From Oncomelania hupensis (taxonomy: Eukaryota; Mollusca; Gastropoda; Littorinimorpha; Pomatiopsidae), in assembly GCA_036898135.1 (NCBI GenBank), contig CM072522.1, forward strand, positions 27,830,263 to 27,894,262: a DNA stretch of 64,000 nucleotides, written 5' to 3'. How positions within the stretch are numbered: the stretch's first letter is position 1; the number at the start of each line of letters is the position of its first letter. The translations under genes and the position numbers were made by a program. The notes beneath the pieces are model-generated. The model saw nothing but the letters and a program-made list of their open reading frames with translations. It did no database searches and had not been told where the DNA came from. This document shows, piece after piece, positions 1 to 10,922 of this stretch.

Positions 1-76
1 CTCTGGTGACGTGGCCATACCATCGGATTTTCCGTTTCTTCACCACAAGCACTGTGTGCATGTCATCATGTTGTCC
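1..76 (-). pseudogene. non-LTR reverse transcriptase, C-terminal scrap
   Basis: Read on the minus strand this gives a peptide containing RWYGHV, the tail found in many LINE-encoded endonuclease/reverse transcriptase proteins. The same stretch recurs in the opposite orientation at 1321-1400, where the match can be followed further. It is cut by the window edge. It is only a degenerate fragment with no intact reading frame, and the LINE clade (RTE-like) is a guess. Confidence 0.5.
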
Positions 77-177
77 AATGGCTTGTGTGATGGTCTGTCG
101 GTCTTCGTTGTTGGTGATGCACTGGGTATAGGAAATGCCCAGAAGTCTTCTGTAGCCTGTCGGTAGAGTGGTCGTGT

Positions 178-633
178 TCCCCGCCATCTCCACTTGTGTT
201 CGCCGCCATCTCCACTGGTGTCCCCCAGCATCTCCACTAGTGTTCGCCGGCATCTCCACTAGTGTTCCCCGCCCTCGCCACTAGGGTTCCCCAGCATCTC
301 CACTAGGGTTCCCCAGCATCTAAACTAGTGTTCCCCAGCATCTCCACTAGTGTTCGTCGGCATCCCTACTAGCGTCACCCGGCATCTCCACTAGTGTTCC
401 CCAGCATCTCCACTAGTGTTCCCCAGCATCTCCACTAGTGTTCCCCAGCATCTCCACTAGTGTTCCTCGGCATCCCTACTAGCGTCACCCGGCATCTCCA
501 CTAGTGTTCCCCAGCATCTCCACTAGTGTTCCCCAGCATCTCCACTAGTGTTCCCCAGCATCTCCACTAGTGTTCCCCAGCATCTCCACTAGTGTTCCTC
601 GGCATCCCTACTAGCGTCACCCGGCATCTCTAC
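178..633. repeat. 22-bp minisatellite with higher-order structure
   Basis: Tandem units close to catctccactagtgttccccag, about 20 copies. A variant unit beginning catccctact (followed by agcgtcacccgg) starts at 361, 471 and 603, that is 5 and then 6 basic units apart. This shows a higher-order repeat made by duplicating multi-unit blocks. Non-coding. Confidence 0.9.
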
Positions 634-872
634 AATTATTCATCGGCCAGTCTCAGCTACACAGTATTTGTGGGAAGGGATGGAGAGGTGCGCGGTAACC
701 AAGGGAGATAGCAACATGCTGCATGGTAGCTTTCAAAGCTGCTGGCTTATCTGCCCCTGCCCGCTATAACGTGTCAATGATGGAGTGGGTTGAAAACTGG
801 CAAGAGGACGCAGAAGGCACTTCGGAGGTTATACTTTACTATGACAGGCAAATCACGTATTTACGAATCATT
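634..872. other. no recognisable feature
   Basis: Unique-looking AT/GC-balanced DNA between the minisatellite and the first (AAT)n tract. I see no coding or RNA gene signal. Confidence 0.4.
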
Positions 873-873
873 G

Positions 874-952
<79 letters not shown>
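873..952. repeat. (AAT)n microsatellite
   Basis: Almost perfect AAT repeat, about 26 units. Confidence 0.95.
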
Positions 953-963
953 GGCATGCTTCT

Positions 964-1326
964 GAGCACCTTATATATAACTTAAAACACCAGGAAACAG
1001 CAGAGGACAGAGAAGACATTTCGGCGATAAAATGTTTGCTACGATCGCAACAGACTCATGCATACACCATTAATAATGGTCAGACGAGCGAGGTTCTGAG
1101 CACCTTATAGAACACGTATAACCCGCAGTGGACAGAGAAGACATTTAGGCAATAAAACTTGCTAACATGACAGCAAGACTCGTTCACAATCCACCAATAA
1201 TGACATGTTGAGGTTCTTACATCGCCAACAACATTCAAAAACCAGCAGCCGGCAGAGAAGACACTTCGGCGATACAACTGCTAACATGAAAACAGACTCA
1301 TTTACAATCCACCAATAATTCTATAC
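964..1326 (+). repeat. three degenerate tandem copies of a ~120-135-bp repeat
   Basis: Copies begin near 964, 1098 and 1217. They share the blocks gagcacctta, cagagaagacat, cggcgata and caatccaccaataat. A stray partial copy lies at 7566-7632 directly after another (ATT)n tract, so this is a dispersed sequence that was locally tandemised. Confidence 0.7.
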
Positions 1327-1606
1327 TATCTGGACAACATGATGACATGCTCACAGTGGTGAAGAAATGGAAACTCCGATGGTATGGCCACATCACCAGA
1401 TCATCAGGTCTTGCAAAGACCATCCTACAAGGAACAGTGCAAGAGGTAGAAGAAGAGGGAGATCGAAAAAGAGGTAGGAGGACAACATTCAAAAATGGAC
1501 TGGCTTGACACTGAGTGAAACCATCAGGGTTGCTGAGAACAGAGAAAGATAAAGTACGCTGGTTAAACGATCATCTGTGGTGTCCCAACGACCTCCGAGT
1601 TACGAG
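1321..1606 (+). pseudogene. non-LTR reverse transcriptase, C-terminal fragment
   Basis: Translation in one frame gives KWKLRWYGHITRSSGLAKTI, then after internal stops and shifts VRWLNDHLW. This is the typical C-terminal tail of a LINE-encoded endonuclease/RT protein in invertebrates. It contains stops and indels, so it is dead. It is inverted relative to the copy at 1-76 and probably belongs to the same family as the RT palm fragment at 48650-49060. The assignment rests on recognised motifs, not on a search. Confidence 0.6.
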
Positions 1607-1658
1607 ATAAGATAGGATAGGATAGAATAGGATAGGATTGGATAGGATAGGATAGGAC
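1606..1658 (+). repeat. (GATAG)n microsatellite
   Basis: About ten imperfect pentamer units directly abutting the 3' end of the RT fragment. It is plausibly the expanded tail of that retroelement. Confidence 0.85.
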
Positions 1659-2049
1659 TTTCTGAATGGGGAAGGGTGTGTGAAGTGTTTTGGAAAGTGA
1701 TGAGAGAATTATGCAAAGCAGTGATGTTGGTAGACATTTTCAGCATAGGCCATTTGGCCGATTCAGTCACAAACCTTTCGGACATTTTGAAAATCTTTCG
1801 GCCATCAATTTGACTAACAGAAATGTTGCAACTAATAGCACACACAGAACACTGACGAAAAAAAGTTTCATTTACATATATTAACAACAAAACAATATAA
1901 AACTTGATGAAACGACTAGAATAGATGACTATTAAACTCTTCAACTGAACTGTGAACTTAGGTGAATCTCTGATGCAAACACATCAAACAAAAACAAACA
2001 AACAAATGTAGGCTTACTGGCATGACACCTAACATGACTAGTCATGGCC

Positions 2050-2202
2050 CTTAATCTTTGAAGACAGGCTTCTAGGGTTACACTTTAAACCTTTTCTGAG
2101 TTTAGCCTTCTCCCACACAGACAGTGCTTTGTAGGGGTCAATGCTTCCCTCATGCAGCTTTACTCTCAAGAGCATGTCCTGGTTTTTAGATGTAAGCCTG
2201 TT
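2050..2202 (-). pseudogene. hAT transposase C-terminal fragment
   Basis: Minus-strand translation contains NRLTSKNQDMLLRVKLHEGS, followed by a short basic tail. It aligns by eye with NRFTAENQGMLMRVKLNG in the better preserved copy at 8009-8584. This is the end of the hAT C-terminal dimerisation domain. It is a fragment without the catalytic region. Confidence 0.6.
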
Positions 2203-2348
2203 TCTCAGTGCTCATAGCTAAAACAAGGGTGGTGAGCCTGCCATTTCTCTTGAAACCCACGGGCAGCGGCAGATTTTCCAGTCTCCTTTGCTCTTGGTGT
2301 GGTGGAACTGGAAGCGGCACTTTCACTTTCAGTCTGAGTCAGGTTTGT

Positions 2349-2397
2349 ACATTACATTACATGGTTATTGCTTTAGGTCCAGCGGACTCTTCCGAAC
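2349..2397 (-). mobile_element. RP570 retroposon, 5'-truncated 3'-end copy
   Basis: Read on the minus strand it is the last ~25 bp of the RP570 family (gagtccgctggacctaaagc) plus a (ATGTA)n tail. It is flanked by a 12-bp duplication, agtcaggtttgt at 2337-2348 and agtcagatttgt at 2398-2409, with one mismatch. This is target-primed reverse transcription with extreme 5' truncation, inserted into the hAT remnant. Confidence 0.75.
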
Positions 2398-2520
2398 AGT
2401 CAGATTTGTCACAGTCTGAGAGGTTGTTCCACTCTCTTTCTCTTTTTCCTTCTTTCCAACACCAAACGAGAGGAAGCGCTGGCCACTAATCATTTTCGGC
2501 TTCTTTTTCGCCGGCATTTT
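2395..2520 (-). pseudogene. hAT transposase N-terminal fragment
   Basis: The reading frame starts MPAKKKPKMISGQRFLSFGV and runs into a lysine/glutamate-rich stretch. That resembles the start of ZNF862-like hAT proteins, from memory. It is then interrupted by the RP570 tail insertion at 2349-2397. No zinc finger or catalytic residues remain. Low to moderate confidence. Confidence 0.35.
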
Positions 2521-3376
2521 GAAAACGAAAAGTGTTATTGCCGGAAGCACGCCTTTCGCAACAAGGGGAGTTACTCTAACTCTCTCTGCTCATGCATGTG
2601 TCGTCTGCTTGGCGCTTCCGATACGCGATGTTCGACAATAACTCATAACACCTTTATTTATCCGATAGGAAATTACTATGGCCAGAAGCAATAACAATGA
2701 AACAGACATGAGACAAGCAAACGAAAAACGGACAAAGGGTGGCCGATTGAGGTGTAAAACCTTAGGACAGCTGGCCGATCAGAACATGACTCTTTCCGAC
2801 ATTTTGGAATTTTATCGGTGAATGGCCGATTTGCCGAGGAAAACGACATCACTGGCGAAGTATTGTAAATGTGCACGCTTTTTATTTATTTATTTATTGT
2901 TTTAAACAAACTATTTTACTGTACGAGGGACATCACGTTAAATATTCATATATTTACTGCTTACAACTATGGTACTGTTCTTCAACACTGGTTTAAGTCA
3001 CTATGTTTTTTTGTATTAAGGTGTATCTTTATGGTGCTGTTATTTGTAATTATTATTATTATTATTTACGTGTTCCTGATCGTCATATATCGCTTTTGGA
3101 TATAAGGCGTTTGTTGCCGATCCCTACGATTTCACAGGATGTAGACCTAGATTTCGTCAGTTTTAGTGACAAGAATCTCTTGAGAACTTTTGGATTGGCT
3201 ACTGTGTGATCGTGAGTTGGCTTTCTCGTAGACCACTCTCCAACAAGCCAGCGCGATGCGCTAATCGTCAAAGACAGGTGCTTCTTTACTTGGCTGCCAT
3301 TCTCCTCAGTAACGCCTATGTCCCAAGCCCAACCTCGGCCCACCAAGCAATGGACCGACAGCTTCAGACAGTAGTC

Positions 3377-3511
3377 ACCTTTCACGGCTGTGTGGCAATT
3401 GTGACTTCGCAGTGGACTGGGGCATCAAATGCATAGCCTGCAATACCTACGGACAGTGGTATCATGCCCACTGCCAGAGCGTCAACACCACCCTCTACGA
3501 ATACTAAGCAG
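3377..3511 (+). pseudogene. LINE ORF1 remnant with PHD-type zinc finger
   Basis: One frame reads LCGNCDFAVDWGIKCIACNT and continues GQWYHAHC. That gives C-x2-C, C-x2-C and W-x-H-x2-C spacing, the signature of a PHD finger. PHD fingers are known in ORF1 of CR1-like LINEs of several invertebrates. The frame ends at a stop near 3511, and upstream frames are scrambled. Confidence 0.6.
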
Positions 3512-3699
3512 CCCTCGGGGAAGAAGACGTTGCACTGTGCCATCCCAACAGCCAAACAGCATTTGACCTATACGGCACAGACGATTCTTCGCTCTTATCA
3601 CTCCCAGACTACTCCTGCACCGCATCAACGGAACTGCACACGCAGCGTCCCCGGCATTCTTCCACGCCAAGAAGGAGCCAACGGGATCGATGCACGAAG

Positions 3700-4085
3700 A
3701 AACCTCTACGGCTCCTCAACCACAACCTACAGTGCTCATCTGGCAAGAAACCTGAGATTGAAGACTTAGTGGATAGTACCAGACCAGTTATTTTTATCGC
3801 CACAGAACCTTGCTTTGACCCCACGATAAGTAATAATGCAGTGTTTCCCGATCGATTCAGAACTTTTTGTAAAGACAGAAATCGACAAGGTGGAGGTGTG
3901 TTTGTCGCAGTTAGAAACACTCTAGACTGTTCAAAAGCCACATAACTCCAAGAAGATGGGTGCGAACTTCAAGGAAGGACTCTATGTTTACGCCTATTAC
4001 AGGCGTGACGTATTATACGCTGAAAGCTTGGCTCTTTCTAGGGTATCCCTCTCAAGGGCAGCTGCCATCCTCAATGCCCGCAAGG
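3700..4085 (+). pseudogene. LINE AP-endonuclease domain, N-terminal half
   Basis: Peptide pieces include RLLNHNLQCSSGKKPEIEDL, FIATEPCFDP (the conserved ETW-like catalytic block with E), DRNRQGGGVFVAVRN and LYVYAYYR. These follow the usual order of the endonuclease of CR1/Jockey LINEs. A frame change falls near 3945. The domain breaks off where the insert at about 4086 begins and resumes near 5141. Confidence 0.7.
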
Positions 4086-5140
4086 GTGGAGAACAACTGA
4101 ATCAAGAAATCTCTGAAATCCGGCCGGGGCCCAGGGGCCAAGCCCCGGTATTCGCCCCTGGAAGAAAATTCATGAATTTATGCAATTTTGAAAGTAATTT
4201 AGGGCTTCTCCTGAAAGCAAAAAGCACAAAGTAAACATGAATAGAAACAACAACAACAAAAAAGAATGTTTTATGCACATGTCTTTCAAAAAAGTTAAGA
4301 ATCTTGATTTGTAGGCCTAACAAAGTTTGAAGTCCACCACTGTTACACACAAACTCCACATTTCCAATTTTACTGGGCACACGTTAGTCTATTTTTTTAG
4401 CTGTAAACAGGCAAGAATTTTTATAATTTTAGAGATATTTAGGGGTACGTTAGTAGAAACACCACATCTTAGGTATTAGTGACTATAGATTTAAATGAAA
4501 TAAAATGCAAAATGAACAGAAATAAATTCTCTTTTGATTATCTACCTTTTTATACCTCTCTTGTCATGTCTTGTTTTTTATTACTCCATGTGTACACAAA
4601 AAAAAGTTTTAAAAAGTCCAAACAATCCCCCTCCTCTTCTTCACTTTCATGCCAGTCTGAAAGATCGTATGCATGCACACTACTGACACTAATTGTCTAA
4701 TGTCAGTACCGATCTCTTCCTTTGACTCCAAGTCCATTTCTCTCACTTTAATGTCTGATAAATGGAAGCCTGTAAACTCCCCTTCATCAGTCGAAGAATC
4801 CAAACCATCCATTTTAGACACACACACATTAAAATTTAAAAAAAAAAATCGGAAAAACTAACGCATCACAGAGAAAACTTGTGGAAATGCAGTCGAATGT
4901 TTTCACAAAGAGAATAAACCGGAAGTCAATTGCCGGAAGTCTCGCAATCTTTCAAACAACGCAAGAATATAACCACATGGTTGATACGGACGCTTTTGGA
5001 CGTTTTGCCTGTTTAGACCTTCGGCCGCTTTTGGCCGCTATGCCCAGTAAAGGGTAGCCACTCAACTTCTCACACTCGGAACTCAATATTTTTTTCTCGG
5101 AAATGCAAATTTCCGCGGATTCGCTGACAGTTTTCCACCC
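4086..5140. mobile_element. non-autonomous hAT-like insert inside the LINE
   Basis: About 1.05 kb of sequence with no homology to the LINE interrupts its endonuclease. Its ends look like short inverted repeats: caagggtggagaac on the left and, reverse complemented, cagggtggaaaac on the right. CAGGG(T)GG starts are typical of hAT elements. The target duplication is not clean; atcct recurs on both sides only. No transposase reading frame is recognisable inside, and 4390-4870 is AT-rich. Confidence 0.4.
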
Positions 5141-7360
5141 TGATCCTTGTCGGCGGTGGCATGAACCAGCGTGAATGGGACTGGAAAAACCTGGCAGCTC
5201 CTACCCATCTTTTCACCGTGATTTTGTGGACATTCGGCACGGCCATGATATGTAGCAAATGGTAAAAGAATCTACACGTGGACTAAACACACTCCACCTC
5301 ATCTGTACCAACAGCAGTAACCTTACCTCCCGGGTAGAATTACTCCCAGGAATATTTGATCATGACATAGTTTTTTTGTTTTGTTTTTTTTGTTGTTGCG
5401 AAAGTGCTGTTCACCCACAGAAAAAGACTCGTACCCCTCTACAAGCTGGCTAAGTGGGAAGAGGTTAGGAAGGCACTGTCAGACATACTGATGAGGATGG
5501 AGTCAGAGAAGAGCACCGCAAGTACAGAGGATCTCTGGACAATGTTCAGGGACTCTCTCCTGGCGGCGACTTCATCCCACATAAGCTAACAAGACTAAAA
5601 AGAAAGCAAACCTCAACTTCGCAGGCTCATCAAGAAGATGAGAAAGCTGACGATCTCAGGGAGGAAAAAAAGAAGCTGCGCAGAGAGATCCAGCGACAGT
5701 TTAACAGATCCTATGTGTCCTATATGAACGACACCTTCGAAGATAGCGACCCACAGCAAGCTAGCAAGCATATGTTCTGGACATACATCAAACATCAACG
5801 GCCCAACAATACAGGCGCCGCCCCATTTAAAGTCAATGGCCGTTTGATTTCCTACCCCAAGGTATAAGCAGAGGCCCTCAACAAGCAATTCCAGACCGCA
5901 TTCAGCGAGGGCAAAGATTGCACTGCAGAAGAGTTCCAACAGAAATGCAGGATGCCACCTAGAGACTTCCCAGTGATAGGCAACATCAACATCGGCACCG
6001 AGAGAGTCAAGAAGCTCCCACCCGACCTGAAGCCCACCAAAGCACCGGGCCGTGATAACATCACACCCACAGTACTAAAGGAGTTCGCCGATGAAATTGT
6101 CCTCCTCCTCACCATCATCTACCAGTCCTCCATCAACACAGGCAGACCACCAGCCGATGGAAAGAGGCCAAAGTAACACCAATTTTAAAGAAAGGGGAGC
6201 ACTATGAACCATCCAACTACCGACCCGTGTCCCTGACCAGTGTATGCTGCAAAGTGCTGGAGCACATCCTCACCAGCACCATCACGAAACATTTAGAGCA
6301 GAACAACAAACACCCTCTGCATGCAGTAACACGGCTTCCGGAGTCATCGCTCCTGTAAAACACAACTTCTCGAATTCACAGACGAGGTCATCACCAACTT
6401 GGCCGCAGGGAGCAGACTGACGTCCTGGTTCTTGATTTTGCGAAAGCGTTCGACTGCGTCACTCACTCCCTCCTCGTCCACAAGCTGTACTACTATGGCG
6501 GCCGCTGGAGCATCAACGCCTGGATCGCAAACTTCCTTGACGGACGTAGCTAAGCAGTTGTTATGGATGGCATCAGGTCGCAATCTATCAGCAAGTCCGG
6601 CGTCCCTCAAGGCAGCGTCATCGGGCTCTGCCTGTTTCTCCTGTAAATTAGTGACCTGCCAGATCCTCTCACTTCACCGTCACGGCTCTTAGCTGATGAA
6701 CTATCCACGATCATGTATCGTTCACTGCTGATGTGGCCCGCGTCCTAAGCAACCTCGACCTGCTGACTGTATCGGAGGAGATCTGGGACATGACCTTCCA
6801 CCCCAGCAAGTGCAATAAGCTTCATGGCCACGCACCCGAGACTGTCACAAATGCCAAGTACTTGGGTGTCAGGCTGACAAGCAAAATAAGCTGGACCCAG
6901 CACTGCATCACTGCAAAGGCCAATAAGACCATAGAGTTCCTAAAAAGGAACCTAAAAGTCAGTTTCCAAAACATAAAGGAAACTGCATACAAAACATATG
7001 TGAGGCCGATCCTAGAATATTCCTCCACAGTAAAATACCCCTACGAACAACATAACATTAGACACTTTGAGAAGGTGCAATGTCAAGCTGCCCGACTTGT
7101 GCTGAAGCGCTACCGCAACACGTCAAGCGTGTCTAACATGCTACAAAATTTGCAATGGCCTCCTTGGAAGACCCGGTAAAAACTCCCCAGGATCACCATG
7201 CTGTATCAGATTGGACATGGACTCTCCTGTGTCAATTTCACTGAAAAGCTGCAAGCCTCACCACGCCAGCGCCGTGGCCACAACCAGCAATACTCTCAAA
7301 TTAACTGTCGTAATAAGTACCAGCAGTCCTCATTCTTGCCGCAGACTGTTAAAGACTGGA
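5141..7360 (+). pseudogene. LINE endonuclease end + reverse transcriptase + C-terminal domain
   Basis: The endonuclease resumes with NQREWDWKNLAAPTH, then STRGLNTL and a degraded SDHD block near 5360. RT blocks follow in shifted frames: NYRPVSLTSVCCKVLEHI (~6210), DFAKAFDCVTHS (~6435, motif A aspartate), and SGVPQGSVIGLC (~6596, motif B). The catalytic xADD box is degraded (~6690). The thumb/C-terminal region NAKYLGVRLTSKISWTQHC runs to about 7179, and KYQQSSFLPQTVKDWNSF ends at ~7366. At least six frame breaks are needed to follow it. Non-functional. Confidence 0.75.
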
Positions 7361-7454
7361 ATAGCTTTTATTATTATTATTACAGAATTGACAGACTCGA
7401 CACCTTGTTGGAGCTTTCGAGAGTTTTATGTGTTTTCAGTAACGACAAATTATG

Positions 7455-7564
<110 letters not shown>

Positions 7565-7565
7565 C

Positions 7566-7632
7566 TTACATTGCCGACAGTTTCAAAAACCCAGCAGCCG
7601 ACAGAAAAGGCGCCCCGGCGATTAAACGTACG
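7566..7632 (+). repeat. stray copy of the 964-1326 repeat
   Basis: Shares the blocks ttacat.gcc, aaaaccagcagccg and cggcgat with the third unit of the 964-1326 array. Confidence 0.55.
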
Positions 7633-8008
7633 CTGATATATATATGTGATGTTGCTAGTAAAATTTGTTTTTCGGCGATTTGGCCGAAACAGCCGTGAAA
7701 CTTTCGGCTTTTTACAGAAAGTTTCGGCTCTCTCTTCCAAAGCAGTCTTTTTGACTAGATTCACTACGTTAACGTGCACCCTCCACCTCCATATATTAAA
7801 AGTGTTCTGTGGATGCATATATAGCTTTGTAATAAAAATGATTTTAAGAGTAGAATAAGAACATTGAAAAGAAATTTTATTTTCTTAAATTTTAGACACA
7901 CAAAAACAATAAAAAGTTTAGACTGTCCCATGACAGACCACAATACTGTCAGAGTTTCTGTTTGGCCTACAGCTATCTGGGTTTAGCCTGACGCCAGGCA
8001 GCCAAAGC

Positions 8009-8584
8009 TCAATTCAGGTCAATGCTGCGCCCATTCAGTTTCACCCTCATCAGCATGCCCTGATTTTCAGCAGTGAATCTGTTCCTGAGGGCTGTCAGTA
8101 CCAGGTTCTGTGCTGAAAACCCTCGTTTGCATCCAGCAGTGTGGACAGGGCTGGTCAGTGCAAGATGCCCAAGCTTCAGCATGTTCGGAAAGTCTTCTGA
8201 ATGGAACTTCCCAATCAGGTGCCAGAGCTCAAGCATGTTATCCCGCGGGTATCTCTGAGCCACCACTACCTGCTTCAACTTCATCCACTCTTCCTGATTA
8301 GCTGCAGCATCCAGAATGGGCTGTGAAGTTGTCTTCATCTCCACTTGTTCGTTCTGCTCGTTCTTTTCAGTCCACGAATGCGTCTTCGGCTGCCCAAAGT
8401 GGTCTGTCAGCTTCTTGATTTCCTCATTTCCCCACCTCTCCAGTTCAGTTGCGCTGAGGGCAGTAAGGGGCCTCATCCCCAAGACGCCAAAAGCAGCAAG
8501 GACAAAACCGAGCCGATTCACCCGTGAAAACTTCGGCTCGGCGAGCCGACATAACGGACAGTTTTTCGGCCTTTTTAATAACAA
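8009..8584 (-). pseudogene. hAT-family transposase, C-terminal dimerisation domain
   Basis: A 191-codon open frame without an authentic start. It contains ELERWGNEEIKKL, then HLIGKFHSEDFPNMLKLGHL, then VHTAGCKRGFSAQNLV and LRNRFTAENQGMLMRVKLNG. This is the hAT dimerisation domain: a hydrophobic helix, a small-residue A/G-C-x-RGFS block, then a K/R-x-LRNR block. The catalytic DDE region is absent, so it is a 5'-truncated gene. Flanks at 7670-7740 and 8510-8610 carry TTTGGCCGA and TTTCGGC motifs like those around 1730-2840. A host-domesticated exon is possible but unlikely given the setting. Confidence 0.7.
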
Positions 8585-8630
8585 TTTCGACTAAAAGCCG
8601 AAGATACGACCCAAACGACATCCCTGTATA

Positions 8631-8717
<87 letters not shown>

Positions 8718-8719
8718 GT

Positions 8720-8775
<56 letters not shown>

Positions 8776-8825
8776 CTTTATTACTTTAAACTTTAAACAC
8801 TTTATAACTTTATTTATATAAAACA

Positions 8826-8893
<68 letters not shown>
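8631..8893. repeat. (TA)n microsatellites
   Basis: Long TA tracts at 8631-8770 (with a few G/A interruptions) and 8829-8893, separated by an actttaaac-rich spacer. Confidence 0.95.
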
Positions 8894-8896
<3 letters not shown>

Positions 8897-8983
8897 GAGT
8901 CACGATCCAAAATAATGCAATGCTGGTACGATGTCCTAAGCGTCGAACAGAGCAAAAAGTGTCCCGTTACACCTGTTTATTTT

Positions 8984-9279
8984 AATCAATCAATCTTATA
9001 TAGCGCTTTTCCAGCTCAAGAGCTGCTCAAGGCGTTGATCGATAAAGGATCTAACTCAAGCCGTCCAAGGAGCTCACCTGCAACCTTTGGAAACATAGTC
9101 TGACGCCCAGACGACTAAGCACAAGCCATGGAGACCGGGGAAGGTGAGAAGAGACCTACTGCGTGCTGTAGGTATTTGTGTAGCTGGAACTCATCCGTCT
9201 AGCACATGAGCGTCAGGGTCACTAAAGTCCATTCGATGGTCTGTAAGCGTGCACAGACTAAACCTCGGTTTATACTCTC
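8984..9279 (-). mobile_element. tRNA-derived SINE, split by the gypsy array
   Basis: On the minus strand: a ~150-bp 5' extension, a tRNA-like head (tgctTAGTCGTCTGGGCG A-box-like, then a B-box-like ggttgcaggt region), a body (cggcttgagttagatcc), and the 3' end ctggaaaagcgctatataag with an (attg)n tail at 8984. The gypsy element lies in the 5' extension, and the remaining 15 bp (31282-31296) continue on its far side. A second copy with the same extension lies at 56776-57072, and partial copies at 41994-42735 and 63034-63085. Confidence 0.75.
9275..9279 (+). repeat. 5-bp target-site duplication, left
   Basis: ctctc immediately before the first LTR base. The same five bases follow the last LTR at 31282-31286. 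The unoccupied paralogue at 56771-56820 has ctctc only once. Confidence 0.9.
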
Positions 9280-10915
9280 TGTGACGAGGCGGACAATTGC
9301 ACCCCTGAGGCCCGGCTGCAACCATTCGACCACCCCGCACAGCCAGCGACGATCGCTTCAAACCAGCCATCATTCCTCTTGACCAGCCATCACTACCTAG
9401 CAGGCTCGCACAGTCTCTTAAGCCCGCCCCCAGGATCGCCTTAAAGTCTGCTACTGACCAAGGCTTAGGGTCAGATGCTAACTTCCCTGCCTCGAAGTCA
9501 CAACCTGTTCGAATCCACGCCGCCATCACCGAGCGACCTCTGAGTTTCGTCAGTATCCTTGTGCTTCCACCCGTCTTAAACCAAGGTAAGAGAGGGAATT
9601 TACTCGTTGTCATATAGCAACCCCATCACCTGCCGTTCGCCATCATGTTCATGCGTCCTGTCAGTATGTATGTCCATGTTTATAATTTTGCTTTGATGTA
9701 TTGCTATGACTTGTGTTTTCTCCCTTGCACATACTTTCTACCTTGTACATAACTCATGACGTGTTTGAATTTATGCTTGTATACTCCGTTGCCCCATGTA
9801 TAAATATCCCATGCCATACTATCCCTCCCTATAGATTAGAATCCCAAGTACGGCCCAGGACCTACAACCCATTTGTCCTGTACCCCTATTATTGCTTTCC
9901 CCCATGCCTCCCGATGTATAAATATTCGCCCTGTTGCCATCCCCATCCTAAATGCGCCGAATGTACTTTTACTAGTGGCTGCCAGTAACCTCCACTTTGG
10001 CCCAGTAAATCTAGTAGCATTGTTTGACTGTTGGTATGTGCACTGATTCAACTCTTGACCGGTCACACCAATTTGAATTCTGAGAAGGGTGACTGTACAA
10101 CAGGCCCGGAATTCGCATTATCCCTATCCCCAGCTGATACAGCGTCTGTACACGTTGCAGACGGGTTCCTGTGCCGGACGCATCGCCCCGGACTGGCATC
10201 ATCTCCCAATCGCTGACCCGCTGCAGGCCCCCAACAACCCGGGAGGTCAATGAGACGCGTGATTTGGGACTTCGCAATTTCTGAACCGGCTAGCCACGTA
10301 AGCCAAGTTCAACGCCTGTACCACAACACAACAACACCACTAGCACTCGTGATCCGTGAGTCACCCCCGCGTGACCCCTGACCTGCATCTTTCCAACCAC
10401 GCTTGCACCATCACTGGCAAGCCATCCAGAGGATCCTGGACATATCGCCGCACTGCAGTCCACAGCTAAGTGCCTAAGCCTGAGAGACCCCCCTCTCGCC
10501 AGATTATCACAGAAACTCTGGCCCCCATACAGATACTCTCTCACCCTGTGATGTGATCAGTCTACGATAGCTCTAGTACCCATAAGATTGACTTTCCCGA
10601 ATATCACCGGACTACTCAGTACTAGAGACGCCACGCCAATGAATCACTATAGAACAATTTGACCTAGACTCTCCCTTTTCAATTATTAAAAGTAGATAGT
10701 TACAGAAATCGCAATTTCCTTGACTGGCCTTTGACTGTGAATTTCTTAACTAGTATATTTACTTTTCCTTCTCGTCTTTACTCTATTTACCACTTATTAG
10801 TTTGGCCTTGCTTTAATCTCTGGAATGTCATCGCACGTTAGTCTATCAAAGGAGACAACACAGCGCTAGAGATTAAGAGCTTACCCCCTTCCCCCAAATC
10901 CCTTTCTTCGTGACA
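9280..10915 (+). repeat. LTR 1 (outer 5')
   Basis: Begins tgtgacgagg and ends cttcgtgaca, so it carries TG...CA ends in a short imperfect inverted repeat (TGTGACGA / TCGTGACA). It is 1636 bp, long for this class. TATA-like tgtataaatat motifs lie near 9797 and 9914. It is the most diverged of the four: for example catctttccaacc where the others have catatttctaacc, and gtatattta where the others have gtacattta. Confidence 0.95.
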
Positions 10916-10922
10916 TTAATTT

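Larger units (their letters stand above)
1730..2840 (-). mobile_element. internally deleted hAT-like transposon remnant
   Basis: Both flanks (1735-1810 and 2735-2830) hold related TTTGGCCGA / TTTCGG motifs. Between them lie minus-strand pieces of a hAT transposase: an N-terminal piece near 2395-2520 and a C-terminal piece near 2050-2202. The middle of the gene is missing. I could not fix the terminal inverted repeats or a target duplication. The same TTTGGCCGA-rich ends surround the hAT fragment at 8009-8584, so the two are probably related elements. Confidence 0.45.
3095..7440 (+). mobile_element. decayed CR1/Jockey-type LINE, split by a hAT-like insert
   Basis: In order along the plus strand: a PHD-finger ORF1 remnant (~3380-3505), the start of the AP-endonuclease domain (~3700-4080), an unrelated insert (~4086-5140), the rest of the endonuclease (~5141-5370), the reverse transcriptase (~5900-6760), the C-terminal domain (~6733-7360), and a 3' (ATT)n tract. 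Frame changes and stops occur throughout, so the element is ancient. The order ORF1-EN-RT and the C-terminal motif fit the CR1/Jockey group. The exact clade is not determinable by eye. Confidence 0.75.
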
